A stretch of DNA of 39,617 bases from the NCBI GenBank assembly GCA_021030915.1, contig JAGEMR010000200.1:1-39617 (forward strand), given 5' to 3'. Below the pieces are notes generated by a model that saw only the letters and a list, made by a program, of their open reading frames with translations, made no database searches and was not told where the DNA came from. The position numbers were made by a program, and so were the translations under genes. Shown here in pieces: positions 24,907 to 37,596 of this stretch. This DNA comes from Astrothelium macrocarpum (taxonomy: Eukaryota > Ascomycota > Dothideomycetes > Trypetheliales > Trypetheliaceae). The number at the start of each line of letters is the position of its first letter. Position 1 is the first letter of the stretch.

Positions 24907-27333
24907 TTTTTTTAATTTCAAATTTTTTTTTTTTTTTCTGATTTAAAATAAAATATTTTTTGATATAATATTGTTAAATTTATTGATTATAATAAAAATA
25001 TATAAAATATTGAATATATTTTAATATTTATTAATAATTTTAATTTAAAATTCATTAATTTTTTTTGTTTTTATATTAAAAATGATCCAATTTTAATTAA
25101 TTCAAACTTTTTTATTAATAATTTATTTTTAAAATTTTTAATAAATAAATATATTTTATTTTTCTTTTTTAATTGAAATTTTTTTATTTTTTATTTTTAT
25201 TTTTTTATTAAATTTTTCAATTTTTTTTTTATTTTAATCAAAATTTTCAATTTTTATTATATATTTTTGTTATATTTAATTTAAAAATATTTTTATACTT
25301 TATTTTTTCAATTTTTTTATTGATTATTTTAAAATATGTTTTATTAATATTTTTTTTATGATTATAAATATTTTTTGATTCAATATTAATTATATTATAA
25401 ATAAAAATAATATTTAATTATTTTATTAATTATTAATATAATATTTTAAATATTATTTCAAAATTTGATTTATTTATTTTTTTATAATATATTATAAATA
25501 TTTTTAATTTAATTTTAAATTATTTTAAAATTATTTTTTAATATATTAATATAAATTTTCAATTTTTATTAAAAATAATATTTATTAGAATTTTAAAATA
25601 TTTTATTAATTTTTGAAATATTAATTCAATTATATGAATTATTTTATATATTTTTTTAAATTATTTAATGATAATATATTTTATTAATTTATTTATAATA
25701 ATTATAATTATATTATATTTAAATTTTATTATTGAATTTTTTAATTTTAATAGATTTATTATAAAACTTATAATAATTTATTTAAATAATTCATTTAATG
25801 ATTTTATTAATATGATTATTCTTTTTTTTATTTATATATTATATTTATTTCTTTAATAATATTCATATTTAATAATATAGATTTGAATCTTTTCTTTTAT
25901 TCATTTAAAATAATAATTTTTTTAAATATTTTTTATGATTTATATAATTTTTTTGATTTTTTTTTATAAAATTATGATTTTTTATTCAAATAATATTTTT
26001 TTTTTTTTAAAAATAATCAAAATTATATTAATTTTTTTATAATTTTTTAATAATATATTATTTTTATTAATTTAAAAAATTATTTAATTATTAATTTTTT
26101 TTATTATATAATTTAATTTTCAATTTAAAATATCAATTTTTGAATTATTTTTTTTTGATATATATTTAATAATAAATTCATATTATTTTAAAAATTTTAA
26201 TTATTTAATTTATTATTAATTCAATTATTTAATTATTATAGAATAAATGAAATTTTTATGATTTATAATAATTTTTTAATATAAATCTTCTAATATTATA
26301 ATATAATAATTATGATAAAAAATTTTTTATTATAAATATTATAATTTTATTCTGATTCTGAAAATTTTTTTGAATAATATTTTATTAAATAATATTTTTC
26401 ATTTTATATTTATTATTATAAATATATTTTTATTATTAAATCGGATATATTAATTTCAGTTTATATTAATTTTAATAATTTAATAATTTTTAATATAAAA
26501 TTTTGTAAATATTTTTTTTTAAATATTTTGAATATTTTATTTTAATTTTTTTTAAAAACAAATATTTTTCTCTTTTTTATTAATTTTATTAAAAATTATA
26601 TTTTAAAAAAATATTTTTTTAATGAATTTTTAATTATAATTAATAAATTTTAAAAAGCATTGAATATTTTTTATACTTTTTGATTCTGATTATTTTTTAA
26701 TTAATTTTATTTTATTTGAATTAATTCGAATTATTTTTATTTCAATTATATAATTTAAAAAATTAATTTTTTTAATTCAGAATTTATATTTTGATAATTT
26801 TAATTATAAATTTTATTTATTAAATTTTAAAAATATTTATTATATATATTATATATATTCTTTTTTTATTTTTGAATAAATAAAAATATCATTTAAATAA
26901 ACTATAATAAATCTATTAAAATATGATTATAATATATTATTAATAAATATTTGATAATTAATGAATATATTTATGAATTTAAATGATATAATAAAATATT
27001 CAAAATATTTATGTTTTATTTAAAATATTATTTTTTATTTTTCGTTTTTTTTTATTTTAATAAAATTATAAATTTTTAATAAATCCAATTTAATAAATCA
27101 TTATATATTTAAAAATCTATTTTATAATTTAATTATATTTGATAATAAATATTAATTTTTTATTATTATTTTATTGAATTATTTATAATTAATATAAAAT
27201 TATAAATTTTTATTTTTTTAATATAAAAAAAATTAAATATTTTATAAATAATTCCGATTTTTTGATAAAATCTTTTTTTAAATTTTTATTTAAATATTCT
27301 TTTAATATTTTAAATTTTTTATTGAATAATATA
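24907..27333 (-). pseudogene. G5m pol remnant: chromodomain side to RT start
   Basis: Minus-strand gypsy pol equivalent to G2p from about 15060 back to about 12540. The integrase core lies antisense at about 25668-25870, RNase H at about 26430-26500 and reverse transcriptase near 26900-27300. It has very few G and C bases, more eroded than G2p, in line with being the oldest element here. Transposon D interrupts it at 27336, and the 5' half of the element is missing except for an LTR tip at 35776-35821. Confidence 0.82.
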
Positions 27334-27335
27334 TA

Positions 27336-27378
27336 ACGTGGTTCATCAGTTAGCCGCGCATATCAGTTGCCCGCGCAT
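27336..27378 (+). repeat. Left TIR of transposon D
   Basis: 9-base tip ACGTGGTTC, then two 17-base repeats ATCAGTTAGCCGCGCAT (27345-27361) and ATCAGTTGCCCGCGCAT (27362-27378). The same 9+17+17 layout as the other families, but the 17-base sequence is entirely different from the CAAGCGA-type repeats. Confidence 0.88.
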
Positions 27379-28983
27379 TTCTCCGCATGTCTATCCCATC
27401 AATATTGAATTTTAAAAATATAACAAAAAAATTCATTTAAAATTCATTTAATTCAGATTTTTCAGAAATTTCTATATTTTTATTACAAATTCATGTATTA
27501 TGATTTATTTTATTATAAATATCATATTATTATAAAATTATTATAATTCTTTTTGAAAAATCATCATTTTCCGTTTTATCAGTCATAAATCTTTTTTTTT
27601 TCTTTTTTTTTATCAAAAGAATTTTGGATTTTTTAATAAATAATATTTTTTCATATTATATACGTGATTTTTTAATCTTCTGACGTTTTATAAATACCAT
27701 ATTTATATTTTAAAAAATATATATTTGATTATTCAAAAAAATAATAAAATATGCCATTATTTATATATTTTTTGTTATTTGATTTATAATATTTAAAATT
27801 ATTACTAAAAAATTATTTTGATAGATATAAATCTGATTTCTAATAAAATTACATTATGAAATGATTTTTTATAAATTGGAAAGGATTTACAATTTTCATT
27901 TATAAATGATGAATAGATAATTTTCTGATAATATAAATATTTTAAAATAAATATCTAGTTTTGAAATTATAAAATTTGGATTTCAAAATATAATTCTAAT
28001 AATGTTAAATCCAAATCTGATATTTTTGTTTATAAATATTTTATTATGAATGATAAAAAAAATGATAAAAAATTCAGATTTGATAATATGAATGACAATA
28101 TTTTTAATAAAAATATTGATTTGATTATTATATATATATTTTAGAGACGAATATAATATAATATCTAATAATTAAAATAAATATAATAAATTTGAAAATA
28201 TATTGATAATAATAATTTTATTTTATTTGTAAAAATCGTTGAATTCGATTAATAAATAATTTTCATAATTATTAATAATTAAAATCCGATATATATCTTT
28301 TATACGATTTTTAATATATTTATTAAAATATTAAATCTATTTTAAATCAGTCTTATTATTAATCCATTCATTAAAAATAGATTTGATTATTCAATTATTC
28401 AGAAAATTGGATTCTATGATCCAATTTATAAAATAATAGATGTTTTAAATAATCATAAAAAAAGGAATATATCAATTTTTTGTATTAATATATTCAATGA
28501 TTATAATCTATTTTCAATTATCAGATTGAATAGATTTGATTTTATTACGTCTTTTAATATATATAATGACTATTGATATGATAATTATATTCATCATAAA
28601 ATCAATTTCATCAAAATTGTAAATATTTTTTTTTGAATCCCGTATTTAACTATTATATAATCTAATTATATAAATCATTTGAAAATAAATTTTGAATTTT
28701 CATAAAATATCTTCTGATGATTATAAAAATGATTAAATCAGATTTTTAAAATAAATTATGAATTTATAAATCATTTCGTCTATTATTTGTCAATATGATC
28801 ATCATTTTATATTTTTAATAAAAAATTGGCCATATTTTCAATATCAAAAAAATATATCAGAAATTCTTTAATATTTTGATTAATAATATATTGAATAAAC
28901 GTTTTTTTTTTTTAATTTGAATTAATTTATAAAATTGGAATCAAATTATCGTATATTGAGATCGATTATTCATTCAATCATAT
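27336..28983 (+). mobile_element. DNA transposon D (TIR family 4), right end missing
   Basis: The left TIR is preceded by TA (27334-27335) and followed by 1.6 kb that aligns with B in the same orientation; a shared block about 950 bases from the left end falls at matching distance in both. It breaks at 28983, where gypsy G4 begins, so about 210 bases and the right TIR are lost. No right TIR of this type is found elsewhere in the window. CATAT (28979-28983) is the left target site of G4. Confidence 0.8.
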
Positions 28984-29366
28984 TGTTAAGGCCACTGAGG
29001 GGACCGTGTACCCCGGAGCAGAGAGGAACCAACCTCTGGCTCAGAAGGCTCAGAACCTGAGTCAGATGAGCCAACCTCTGGTTTAGAAGGCTCAGGGTCT
29101 GAATCAGGTAAGTCAATCTCTGACTCAGAAGGTTCAGAACCTGAGTCAGATGAGCACTCAATTATATAAAAACGTAATGAGACCAAATTGTGATCTCGTT
29201 ATATTCAAAACCATTTTTTAAATTAATTTTTGATAACATCTTTAGTAGAATTTTGAATTATTAAATCAATCATTATTCTTTATTAATTCAATCTTTTATT
29301 GATTCATTTCAAAAATCATTTTGATCTTAAATAGATTTGATATCAAGAATATCTGAGATTATAATA
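28984..29366 (+). repeat. 5' LTR of G4, U3 type B (383 bp)
   Basis: Starts TGTTAAGGCCACTGAGG and ends GAGATTATAATA (mutated GATCGTAACA). The U3 (to about 29157) is GC-rich, unmutated and unrelated to that of G1/G2. From about 29158 onward (ATATAAAAAC and beyond) it matches the R/U5 of the other LTRs and is mutated. Confidence 0.85.
29031..29156 (+). repeat. 42-bp x 3 tandem repeat in U3 type B
   Basis: Three 42-base units at 29031-29072, 29073-29114 and 29115-29156, beginning AACCTCTGG or AATCTCTGA. The two halves of each unit resemble each other (CTGGCTCAGA-type core), so the basic period may be 21 bases, as in the unrelated G1 U3. Likely a transcription-factor array by position; that role is inferred. 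Confidence 0.85.
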
Positions 29367-29399
29367 TATTGAATATTTTCAAAATGAATTAATAAGAAT

Positions 29400-32300
29400 A
29401 ATTATAGAATAACGATAACGTATTTTAGATTAGAGGAATCCGATCTATATCACGATTTGACGGAAAAGTCAAAAAATCCGATGATTTTTATAAAAATTAT
29501 TTTAAAATAAAAGACTGATTCAATATTATATAATTATATTTTATATTTGAAGATATTATTTTAGATAATCAATTTTTTTTATGAATATATTTATAAAGAA
29601 AAAAATATTTTATTGGATTTAATTATATTTTGTTAATTATATAAATAATATCAAAGATCAGAATATTAATAATATATTTCAGAATTTTGATATATTTAAA
29701 AAAAAGATTAATAAAATATTTGAGATATTTAATCAATAAATGATGGTTGAATAAATTATTTTAAATATCAAATAAAAGATTTCTATGATTAATTATATAA
29801 TCAAATTCTAGAAATATATTTCATAAATTGAATAGAATGATAAAATATTTTATTTTATATTTTATAAAAAATTTAAAAATAATATTAAAAACGAATTAAT
29901 ATGATATATGAATATTATAGATATTTTATCGTGATTAATGAAAATTATAATCGAATTAAATAATAAATTTTATATAAAAATTTTAAAAAAAAAAAAATCA
30001 TAAATTAATTATTAAATAAAAAAATTCATGAATTTAGAATAATGATTATGATGATTTAATGGATTTTAATTTTATCGGAAAAGAAAAAAAAAAGAATAAT
30101 ATCTATTTTAAGAAAGGATTTAAAAATAAAAAATATTATTTTTATAAAAAAAAAGGATATTTTATAAAAAATTATCGATTCAAAATTAATATAATATGAC
30201 GAAAAATCGTAATTATAAAAAAGGAAATTAATATGATTTTAATAAACGATTTGAATAAAAATATTTTAATTAAAAGAATTATTCAGAAAATATCTGATAA
30301 AGAAAATGAATGATAATTCGATTAACAAAATGATGATAAAAAAAATGATCGATTTTTAATATTAAAAAATTTATAAAAAATATGAAAAAAAATACGAATT
30401 TATAAATTATAAATTAATCAATAAAATATATGAATTATATAAGAATAATTAATCACAGAATTCATATTCCAATAATATATAAAAAAAATATTAAAATATT
30501 CAGATTATGAAAATTATTATATAATTAAAATATACATTATATTTAATTATTCAATTTATATAATTATAATATAAATAAATTGAAAATAATTTAAAATTTT
30601 GATGAAATTATTTATAAAAAATTTCGAAATATAAAAAAATATTTCGTTCGATATAAAAAATTCAGATCATAAATGATTAATAAAATCAGAAAAATATTGA
30701 AATAACGAATATTTGATATAAAAATATCAAAATTATTGAAAAATAAAAATTAATATTTAATAAAAAAACATTATTAATATATAAAATTTAAAATATTTAA
30801 AATATAGAAAAATATGATGATGATAATATTATAATAAAAATTATAGAAGATATATAAAAGATTAATAATTAAAAAGAAATTTTATAAATGAAAAAATGAA
30901 AAAAATAATATTCATATACGTATTATTATTAAAAAAAAATACGGAATATTTTTAAATGAATTTATTAATATAATCCGTATACAATTATTAAATTAAAAAT
31001 TATTTTCAGAAATAATTATTTATAAATAGAGAATATTTAAAATATAAAAAAATATATTATTATTAATATAAAGACGAAAATTGCGAAATTTATATAATAA
31101 AAAAATAGAAATAATATAAATGAAATTTATAAATAAATTATAATTTTATTATTTGTTATATATATTAAAAATAAAAAAGAGAATATATATTAATCAATGA
31201 ATATTTTTGTAAAAATAAAAAAAATTATTTTTATTATAATAATAATGATATAATTCAATAATCGTCAAATTTAATAAAATAAATAATAATTAAAATATAT
31301 AAAATATGAAAAAAAGATTTAAATTTTATATATAGAATATGTATATAAATTTAAATATTATTCAAATATTTAATCATTTATTATATATTATTATTTTATT
31401 AATAAAAAATAGAATTATGATATTAATTGATTCAAAAATAAATAGAAATTTTTTATCAGAAAAATTTTAAAAATTATTGAATTTATCAAAAAAATCAAAA
31501 GATAAAAAATATATAATATATATGATAATGAAATAAAAAATATCAGAAATTGGAAAAATTTTTTAAAAAATTTAATCATTAATTATATCTATTATAAGAT
31601 ATATTAAAAAAATCATATTTGATATTATTATTATAATCAGATATAATATTATATTAAAATTATTATAATTATAATAATATAATCCAATAATTAATTGAAA
31701 ATCAAAAAAATTGAAAATGGATAAATATAATTATGGAATTATATTAAAATTTTCGTATTCAAATAAAATGAATGATAAAATGAATGATTATTTTATATAA
31801 ATTATTTTGAAAAATGAAATTTTTATCAAAATAAATTCAGATATAATAAATATTCTGATAGAATAAAAAAATTAAAAAATTAATAATTTAAAAATCATTT
31901 TAATAATTTCCGGAATTTTTTTAAAATATAAAAAATGAATATATCTTTTCAAAAAAGAATTAGATATTAAAATATTATTTAAATATTAATTATGGAATTA
32001 TGAAATAAAATTCTTTATGAAAAAATAATCTATATTCAGATTCATATATATATTATTCAATAAAGAATTTGAAATATTAAAAGAATATTTGAATAAAAAT
32101 TTAAAAAAAGATTTTATCAGAAAATCAGAATCGTTTGTAAAATATCCGATTTTTTTCGTATTAAAAAAAGACAAAAATTTATGATTTTATATCAATTATT
32201 GATAATTTAATAAAATAATGATAAAAAACCGGTATTTTTTATTGAATATTTCAGAATTATAGAATAAATTTTCAAAAATTCAATGATTTATCAAATTGGA

Positions 32301-34700
32301 TCTATTAAAAATTTATAATTTTATCAGAATGAAAGAAAATGAAAAATGAAAGACAATATTTCGAATAAAATATGAATATTTCGAATAAAATATGAATATT
32401 TCGAATATTTTGTCATATCTTTTAGATTTATGAATATATCAGCCAGTTGTCAAATATTGATCAACGATATATTACAATTATATTTTGATAAATCTGTCAT
32501 AATCTATTTAGATGATATCCTTATCTATTCGCGAATAAGAGAGGAATATATACGATATATATAACAAATATTTATAGAATTTGATAAACGGGATCTATAA
32601 TTGAAATTGTCAAAATGCGAATTTTGAATAAAAAAAATCAATTTCTTTAATTATATAATCGGAATAGAAATAATCAGAATTAATTCAAATAAAATAAAAT
32701 CAATAAAAAAATAACCAGAATCGAAGAATATAAAAAATATTTATTTCTTTTTAAAATTCGTTAATTATAATCAAAGATTTATTAAAAAATATTCTTTTAA
32801 AATATAATTTTTAATAGAATTAATCAAAAATGGAAAAATATTCATTTTTAGAAAAAATAAAAAAAAAACGTTCAAAATATTTAAAAAAGATTATTTATAA
32901 AATTTTATATTAAAAATCATTAAATTATCAGAATCAATATAAATTAAAATTAATATATCCGATTTAATAATTAGAATATATTTATGATAATAATCAAAAA
33001 ATAGAAAATGATATCCAATAGAATATTATTCTAAAAAATTCTCAGAATTAGAATAGAATTATGATATTCATAATAAAGAATTTTTTATCATAATTATTGT
33101 ATTAAAATATTAAAAAATTTATATTAAAGAATCATTATTTTTAAAAATTTTCATAGATTATAAGAATTTTATCTATTTTATAATAATCAAATAATTGAAT
33201 TGATAATAGATCAGATGGTCAGAATTTTTAGAATAATATAAATTTATTATTAAATATATATCAGAAAAAGATAATTTAAAAATAGATATTCTAAATCGAA
33301 AATCAGATTATATAATCAAAAAAAATCAATAATCAGATAATTCTTTAATTCATTAAAGACGATATATTATCAGAAAAATATAAGAAGATTAATATAATTT
33401 TTATCATTTTGGAAGAAAGATAATAATTTGAATAACGAATCGTAATTTTATCAGAAAAAATAAAGGAGATTATTCGAAAATATTATGATAGATCATTTTA
33501 TGAATATCTGGGAATTATATAAATTATAAAAAATATTCAAAAAAACTGCCATTTCGAATAAATAAAAGAAAATATCCAAAATTATGTTATTAAATACGAA
33601 TATTATTAGAAAAATAAATATAATATATAAATAAAAAAAGGAATAATTATATCAATAAAATCATCGAATAGATTATTCGAATAAATTATTATGGATTTTA
33701 TAATAGATTTATTAGAGTCAAAGGATCCAATAATCAGATTCAAATATAATATAATTATAATCATTATAAATAAATTAATAAAATATATCATTATTAAATA
33801 ATTCAAAAAGATATATAGAATAATTCATACGATCGAATTAATATTTCAGAAATTAATAAAATATTTTAGAATTCTAATAAATATTATATCTGATAGAAAT
33901 CAAAGATTTATATCAATATCTTAAAAAATAATTTTAAAATAACTGAAAATCAAATTAAAAATATTTATAATATATTATAAAAAAATAAATGATCAGATAG
34001 AATAAATGAATCAAATTTTGAAATAATATTTAAAATATTATATTAATAATCAATAAAATAATTGGATATCATTTTTATTTATGATATAATTAATATTAAA
34101 TCAAAGAATATCTATAATGATATAAAAAATCCTGATGAAATATATTCTGAAACGATCAATAAAAGAAATAAAAAGATAGAATGTGGAAATATCTTCAGAT
34201 TAGATATAAAAAAATATATAACAAAAACTGGAAATTTTAATAAAAATAAAAAAAAGAATTAAAAAATCCAATAAAAAAATAAAAATCAAAAATAAAAAGA
34301 TTAATACGTTCAAAAAAAATGAATTTTAATTAAAAAAGAGGAATAAGATATATTTATTTATCAAAAATCTCAAAAATAAACTATCAATCAAAAAATTCGG
34401 ATCAGTCAAAATCAGATCATTTTTAATATAAAAATAAAAGAATCTGATAAATTTCAAATTTAAATTATCATCAGATATAAAAATATATCCGATCTTTTAT
34501 ATATCTTTATTCCAATCAGCAGATTTAATAATATTATATTAAAAGATGTTTTATTTCGAATCAGAAGAAGAAAAAGAATTCGAAATTAAGAAGATATTGG
34601 ATTATGAAAATTATTAATATCTGATAAAATGAAAAAAATACCTCTTTTTAAAAAATATGTGAGAATCATAGAATTATTTAAAAAATTGTCAATAAAAAAT
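29400..34700 (+). pseudogene. G4 gag-pol-chromodomain remnant
   Basis: The reverse transcriptase is the best preserved in the window: SVIIYLDDILIYSRIREE at about 32490-32545 with YLDD at 32505-32516, preceded by a degraded FGLTNAPASCQ-type motif near 32430. The integrase zinc finger lies near 33460-33610 and the core near 33740-33790. The chromodomain near 34580-34690 has the cage tryptophan changed to TGA (34630-34632). Stops elsewhere are frequent. The point where the two parent elements join was not located. Confidence 0.82.
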
Positions 34701-35375
34701 TAAAAAATATTGAAAAAGGAATTCATAAAATATTTAATAATCATTATTTGAAAATTTTAATTATAACGGAATCAAAATCAATTTTTTAAATTAAAGAAGA
34801 ATAATCATTCAAAATATTTCAAATCTCAGAATCAAAAATAAGATTAAAAATAGAATTATCAGAAATTAGAAATTATTCTCATTTTTTTCGTTTTTATTTT
34901 TCAATATTTCTTTTTTCTATCGCGATTGTCTTAATCATATGATTATTGAATAAATCCATTTATTTTCGTAAATATATTTTTTTTATAAAAACCGTCCAAA
35001 CGATTAAACGAATTTGAATCTTTTATTTTTAAATATTTTATTATTTATAAAAAATTTATTCGATATCTTTTTTTAAATATTTTTTTTCGGATTTCAATTT
35101 TTTTTATTCCGATTTCGTAATCTGGATATTATAGAACTGATTATAATATAAATATTTATTATATTTTCCGGAATGAATATATATTTTATAAATACGATAA
35201 TAAAGATGATAAATTTCATATTTATTCATTATAACAGTATTTTATTGGGACATAAAATCAGTAAATTGGTGATGATGGAAGATATTAAAAATGGTACGGA
35301 ATTTCAGTATTTATAGACCAATATTGTAAAGATCATCACGTTTTATATTCGAAAAATACGTAAGATTACGTATCA
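34700..35375 (+). other. G4 3' non-coding region, unlike that of G2p and G3
   Basis: This stretch between chromodomain and polypurine tract shows no clear match to the corresponding region of G2p (15260-15736). The part from about 35220 is only lightly mutated. No frame of note is present. It probably belongs to the type-C subfamily that supplied the 3' LTR. Confidence 0.55.
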
Positions 35376-35392
35376 GAAGAAGAAGAGAATAA
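35376..35392 (+). other. Polypurine tract of G4
   Basis: GAAGAAGAAGAGAATAA directly precedes the 3' LTR start at 35393 and fits the plus-strand primer site. It also helps fix the LTR boundary. Confidence 0.7.
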
Positions 35393-35775
35393 TATTAAGA
35401 TCATAACAGGATTGCCGGTATTTTATGGGCGGAATTATCCAGGGAAACAAGTCATAACAGATGATCAATAATAATCAGAATGATTTGTCAACTGAACAAA
35501 TTGAATAAGATATTCATATTAATCAGTATGTTCAATCGTATTGATCAAGATAGCCATATTAAACATCTCAAATATATAAAAACATGACGAAATCAATATT
35601 AACCTCATTATATTCAAAGTCATTCTTTAAATTAGTCTTTGATAACATTTTCAATAGAATTTTGAATTACCAAACCAATCGTTATTCCTTGTTAGTTCAG
35701 TCCTTTACCGATTCATTTCAGAAGCCACCTTGATCCCAAGTAGACTTGACACCAAGGATACCTGAGATCATAACA
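35393..35775 (+). repeat. 3' LTR of G4, U3 type C (383 bp)
   Basis: Starts TATTAAGATCATAACAGG and ends CCTGAGATCATAACA. Its U3 (to about 35567) has no 42-base repeats and does not align with the 5' LTR beyond the first 8 or so bases. R/U5 matches the family and its outer end (from about 35680) is spared from mutation. Confidence 0.8.
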
Positions 35776-35821
35776 GTTACTCCCTGGCGGGGTGTATCCG
35801 TATGACCGTGGGTTCGTAATA
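35776..35821 (-). repeat. Tip of a minus-strand LTR, probably the 5' LTR of G5m
   Basis: 46 bases matching the U3 edge of the G1/G2 LTR type, minus strand starting TATTACGAACCCACGGTCAT at 35821. The other end is cut by the G4 3' LTR, with GTTAC (35776-35780) as the target site. Position and orientation fit the missing 5' end of G5m; this assignment is inferred. The host flank begins at 35822 (GTATA would be the target site). Confidence 0.75.
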
Positions 35822-37060
35822 GTATATATCAAAGATCTTTCAATATATATTAATAAAATATCCATTATTTATAATATCCGATTCAAACGTGTTTGATCAT
35901 TTTCAAATATAAAAATTATTATATAAAATGATTTCAAAAATTTATGAATTATATAAAAATATTTCCAATTATATATATTAAAAAAATCAAATAAAAGAAT
36001 AAAAAAATGAAATTTTGTATATTAATTGATTTATGATTCATAATTTATTATAATATTAAAAAGATTATATCAAAAATTTCATTTTATATAATTATTTAAT
36101 AAAAATAATTTTTTTATAAATTATTTGAAATTTTTTATATAAATTAATAAATTTCGATTATGAATAATGATATTATAAAATTTTTCAAATATTTTTAATA
36201 TACAAAATTGATTTATTTTATTTTTTTATTATTTTTCATTTAATTAAATTTATTTTATTTTTTGATTATATAAATTCAAAAAAATTTTATACAATAAAAT
36301 TAATAATATAATTTAAATAATGAATTTTTTATATTTATGAATTTTAAAAGATTTTTTATATTTCAAAATTATTATTTATTATATAATAAAAAATATCATT
36401 TATATTAGAATTATTTTTAATCATAATTCCAATTTTATATATTATTTTATAATTTTAAAGAATTATATAAATAATAATTTATTGATTTTTTTTTTGAATA
36501 ATCAATTATTATATAAAAAATAAAAAGAATTTTTCAAAATTTCAGATTTTTATTCATATAATATATATAAATTATTAAAAAAAAATTATTATTAAATAAA
36601 ATTCAAATATTAATTAAAAAATGAATATTCGTTGATATGAATTAGAAATTCTTTTATATAAAATTTTATTAATATATAAATTAATTTTTTATATATAAAA
36701 TAAGAATTTTAATGTTTATTGGAATTTTTATTATTGAATTTAAAATAGAATAAAAAATAAAAAATTTTGACCATTTGATTAAATAAAAAAAAAGATTTTA
36801 TATAATCATAAAATTGATTAAAATTTATTGAAAAATCTTTTATTTGAATATTTTTTTCAAAATTAATTTTTTTAATTCATTTATTTTATATATATTTTTT
36901 ATCATTTTTTGATAAAATATTAAAAATTGAATGACAGAAATTTATTTTATATAAAATATATAAAAATTATAATCAATTTTATATTAATTCTTTAAATAAT
37001 TTCAAAAATTCGTTATTATATATAAATTATATAAATAAAATTCAATTTTATAATAAAAGA

Positions 37061-37093
<33 letters not shown>

Positions 37094-37380
37094 TGATTAT
37101 ATAATTCGCGCATATATTAATAAATAATAAAAGATATTCTTTTAATATATTTTCGTATATTAATAATTTCAGAAGAAATAATGATAAAAAAGATATCAGA
37201 ATTGATTGATATTTTAATTAAAATATTTTATAAAAATAAAATAAAAGAATTTTTTAATACAAAAATTAATTTCGGTTATTAGATATTAAATAAAATTCTG
37301 AATAATTCTGAATAATTTTTTTAACCATTTTTATTCGAAATTTATGAATTATTGGATTATATTCGAATGTTATATAATTT
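35822..37380. other. AT-rich host DNA, no gene seen
   Basis: No similarity to the gypsy or TIR elements was found by eye and no open frame of interest. It contains a run of 26 T at 37061-37086. Probably old, decayed sequence outside the transposon nest. Confidence 0.6.
37061..37086 (+). repeat. T26 homopolymer
   Basis: 26 consecutive T residues. It may be a length-variable site or a sequencing-sensitive run. Confidence 0.95.
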
Positions 37381-37383
37381 TTC

Positions 37384-37560
37384 CGATCCCTGATTGAGAA
37401 GAGCGGGATTAGATCAAAACGAATTGTACGACTCCAGTCACGCACCACCCCTCCTCCCGTTCGATAATTCTGTATCTTTCACATACTTATATGGTCGGCA
37501 TCGAATTCAAACTGCATGCCAATATCTTGTATCATTCGACGCGTGATGGGTGATCGATTT
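37384..37560. other. GC-richer island of unknown nature
   Basis: A sharp rise in C and G (for example CACCACCCCTCCTCCCGTTC) with no transition damage, bounded on both sides by very AT-rich DNA. Both strands have only short frames here (under 45 codons within the island). The minus frame starting near 37448 (MVRDWSRTIRFDLIPLFS) runs on into AT-rich sequence and looks incidental. Not recognised as tRNA, 5S rRNA or a spliceosomal RNA. TTGCAG near 37591-37596 could be a 3' splice site, but no gene model could be built. Confidence 0.45.
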
Positions 37561-37596
37561 CTATTTTAACGACAAATAACCTATTTCTATTGCAGA

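Larger units (their letters stand above)
28984..35775 (+). mobile_element. Ty3/gypsy element G4, probably chimeric
   Basis: A 6.8-kb plus-strand element with a 5' LTR (28984-29366), pol remnants and a 3' LTR (35393-35775). The two LTRs share R/U5 but have unrelated U3 sequences, and the flanking pentamers (CATAT left, GTTAC right) do not match. The left flank is transposon D; the right flank is the inside of a minus-strand LTR. The simplest reading is recombination between two like-oriented insertions. Internal order is as in G2p, but the last 0.7 kb before the 3' LTR differs from G2p and lacks the antisense ORF. Confidence 0.85.

Noticed and set aside
28970..29186. Repeat-rich peptides on the minus strand in two frames
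   Set aside because: They are translations of the 42-base U3 tandem repeat; a unit length divisible by three keeps several frames open.
34062..34262. 66-codon plus frame in G4
   Set aside because: Lies in the integrase C-terminal region of the G4 pol remnant. It starts without ATG and is at most a shifted fragment of the polyprotein, not a separate gene.
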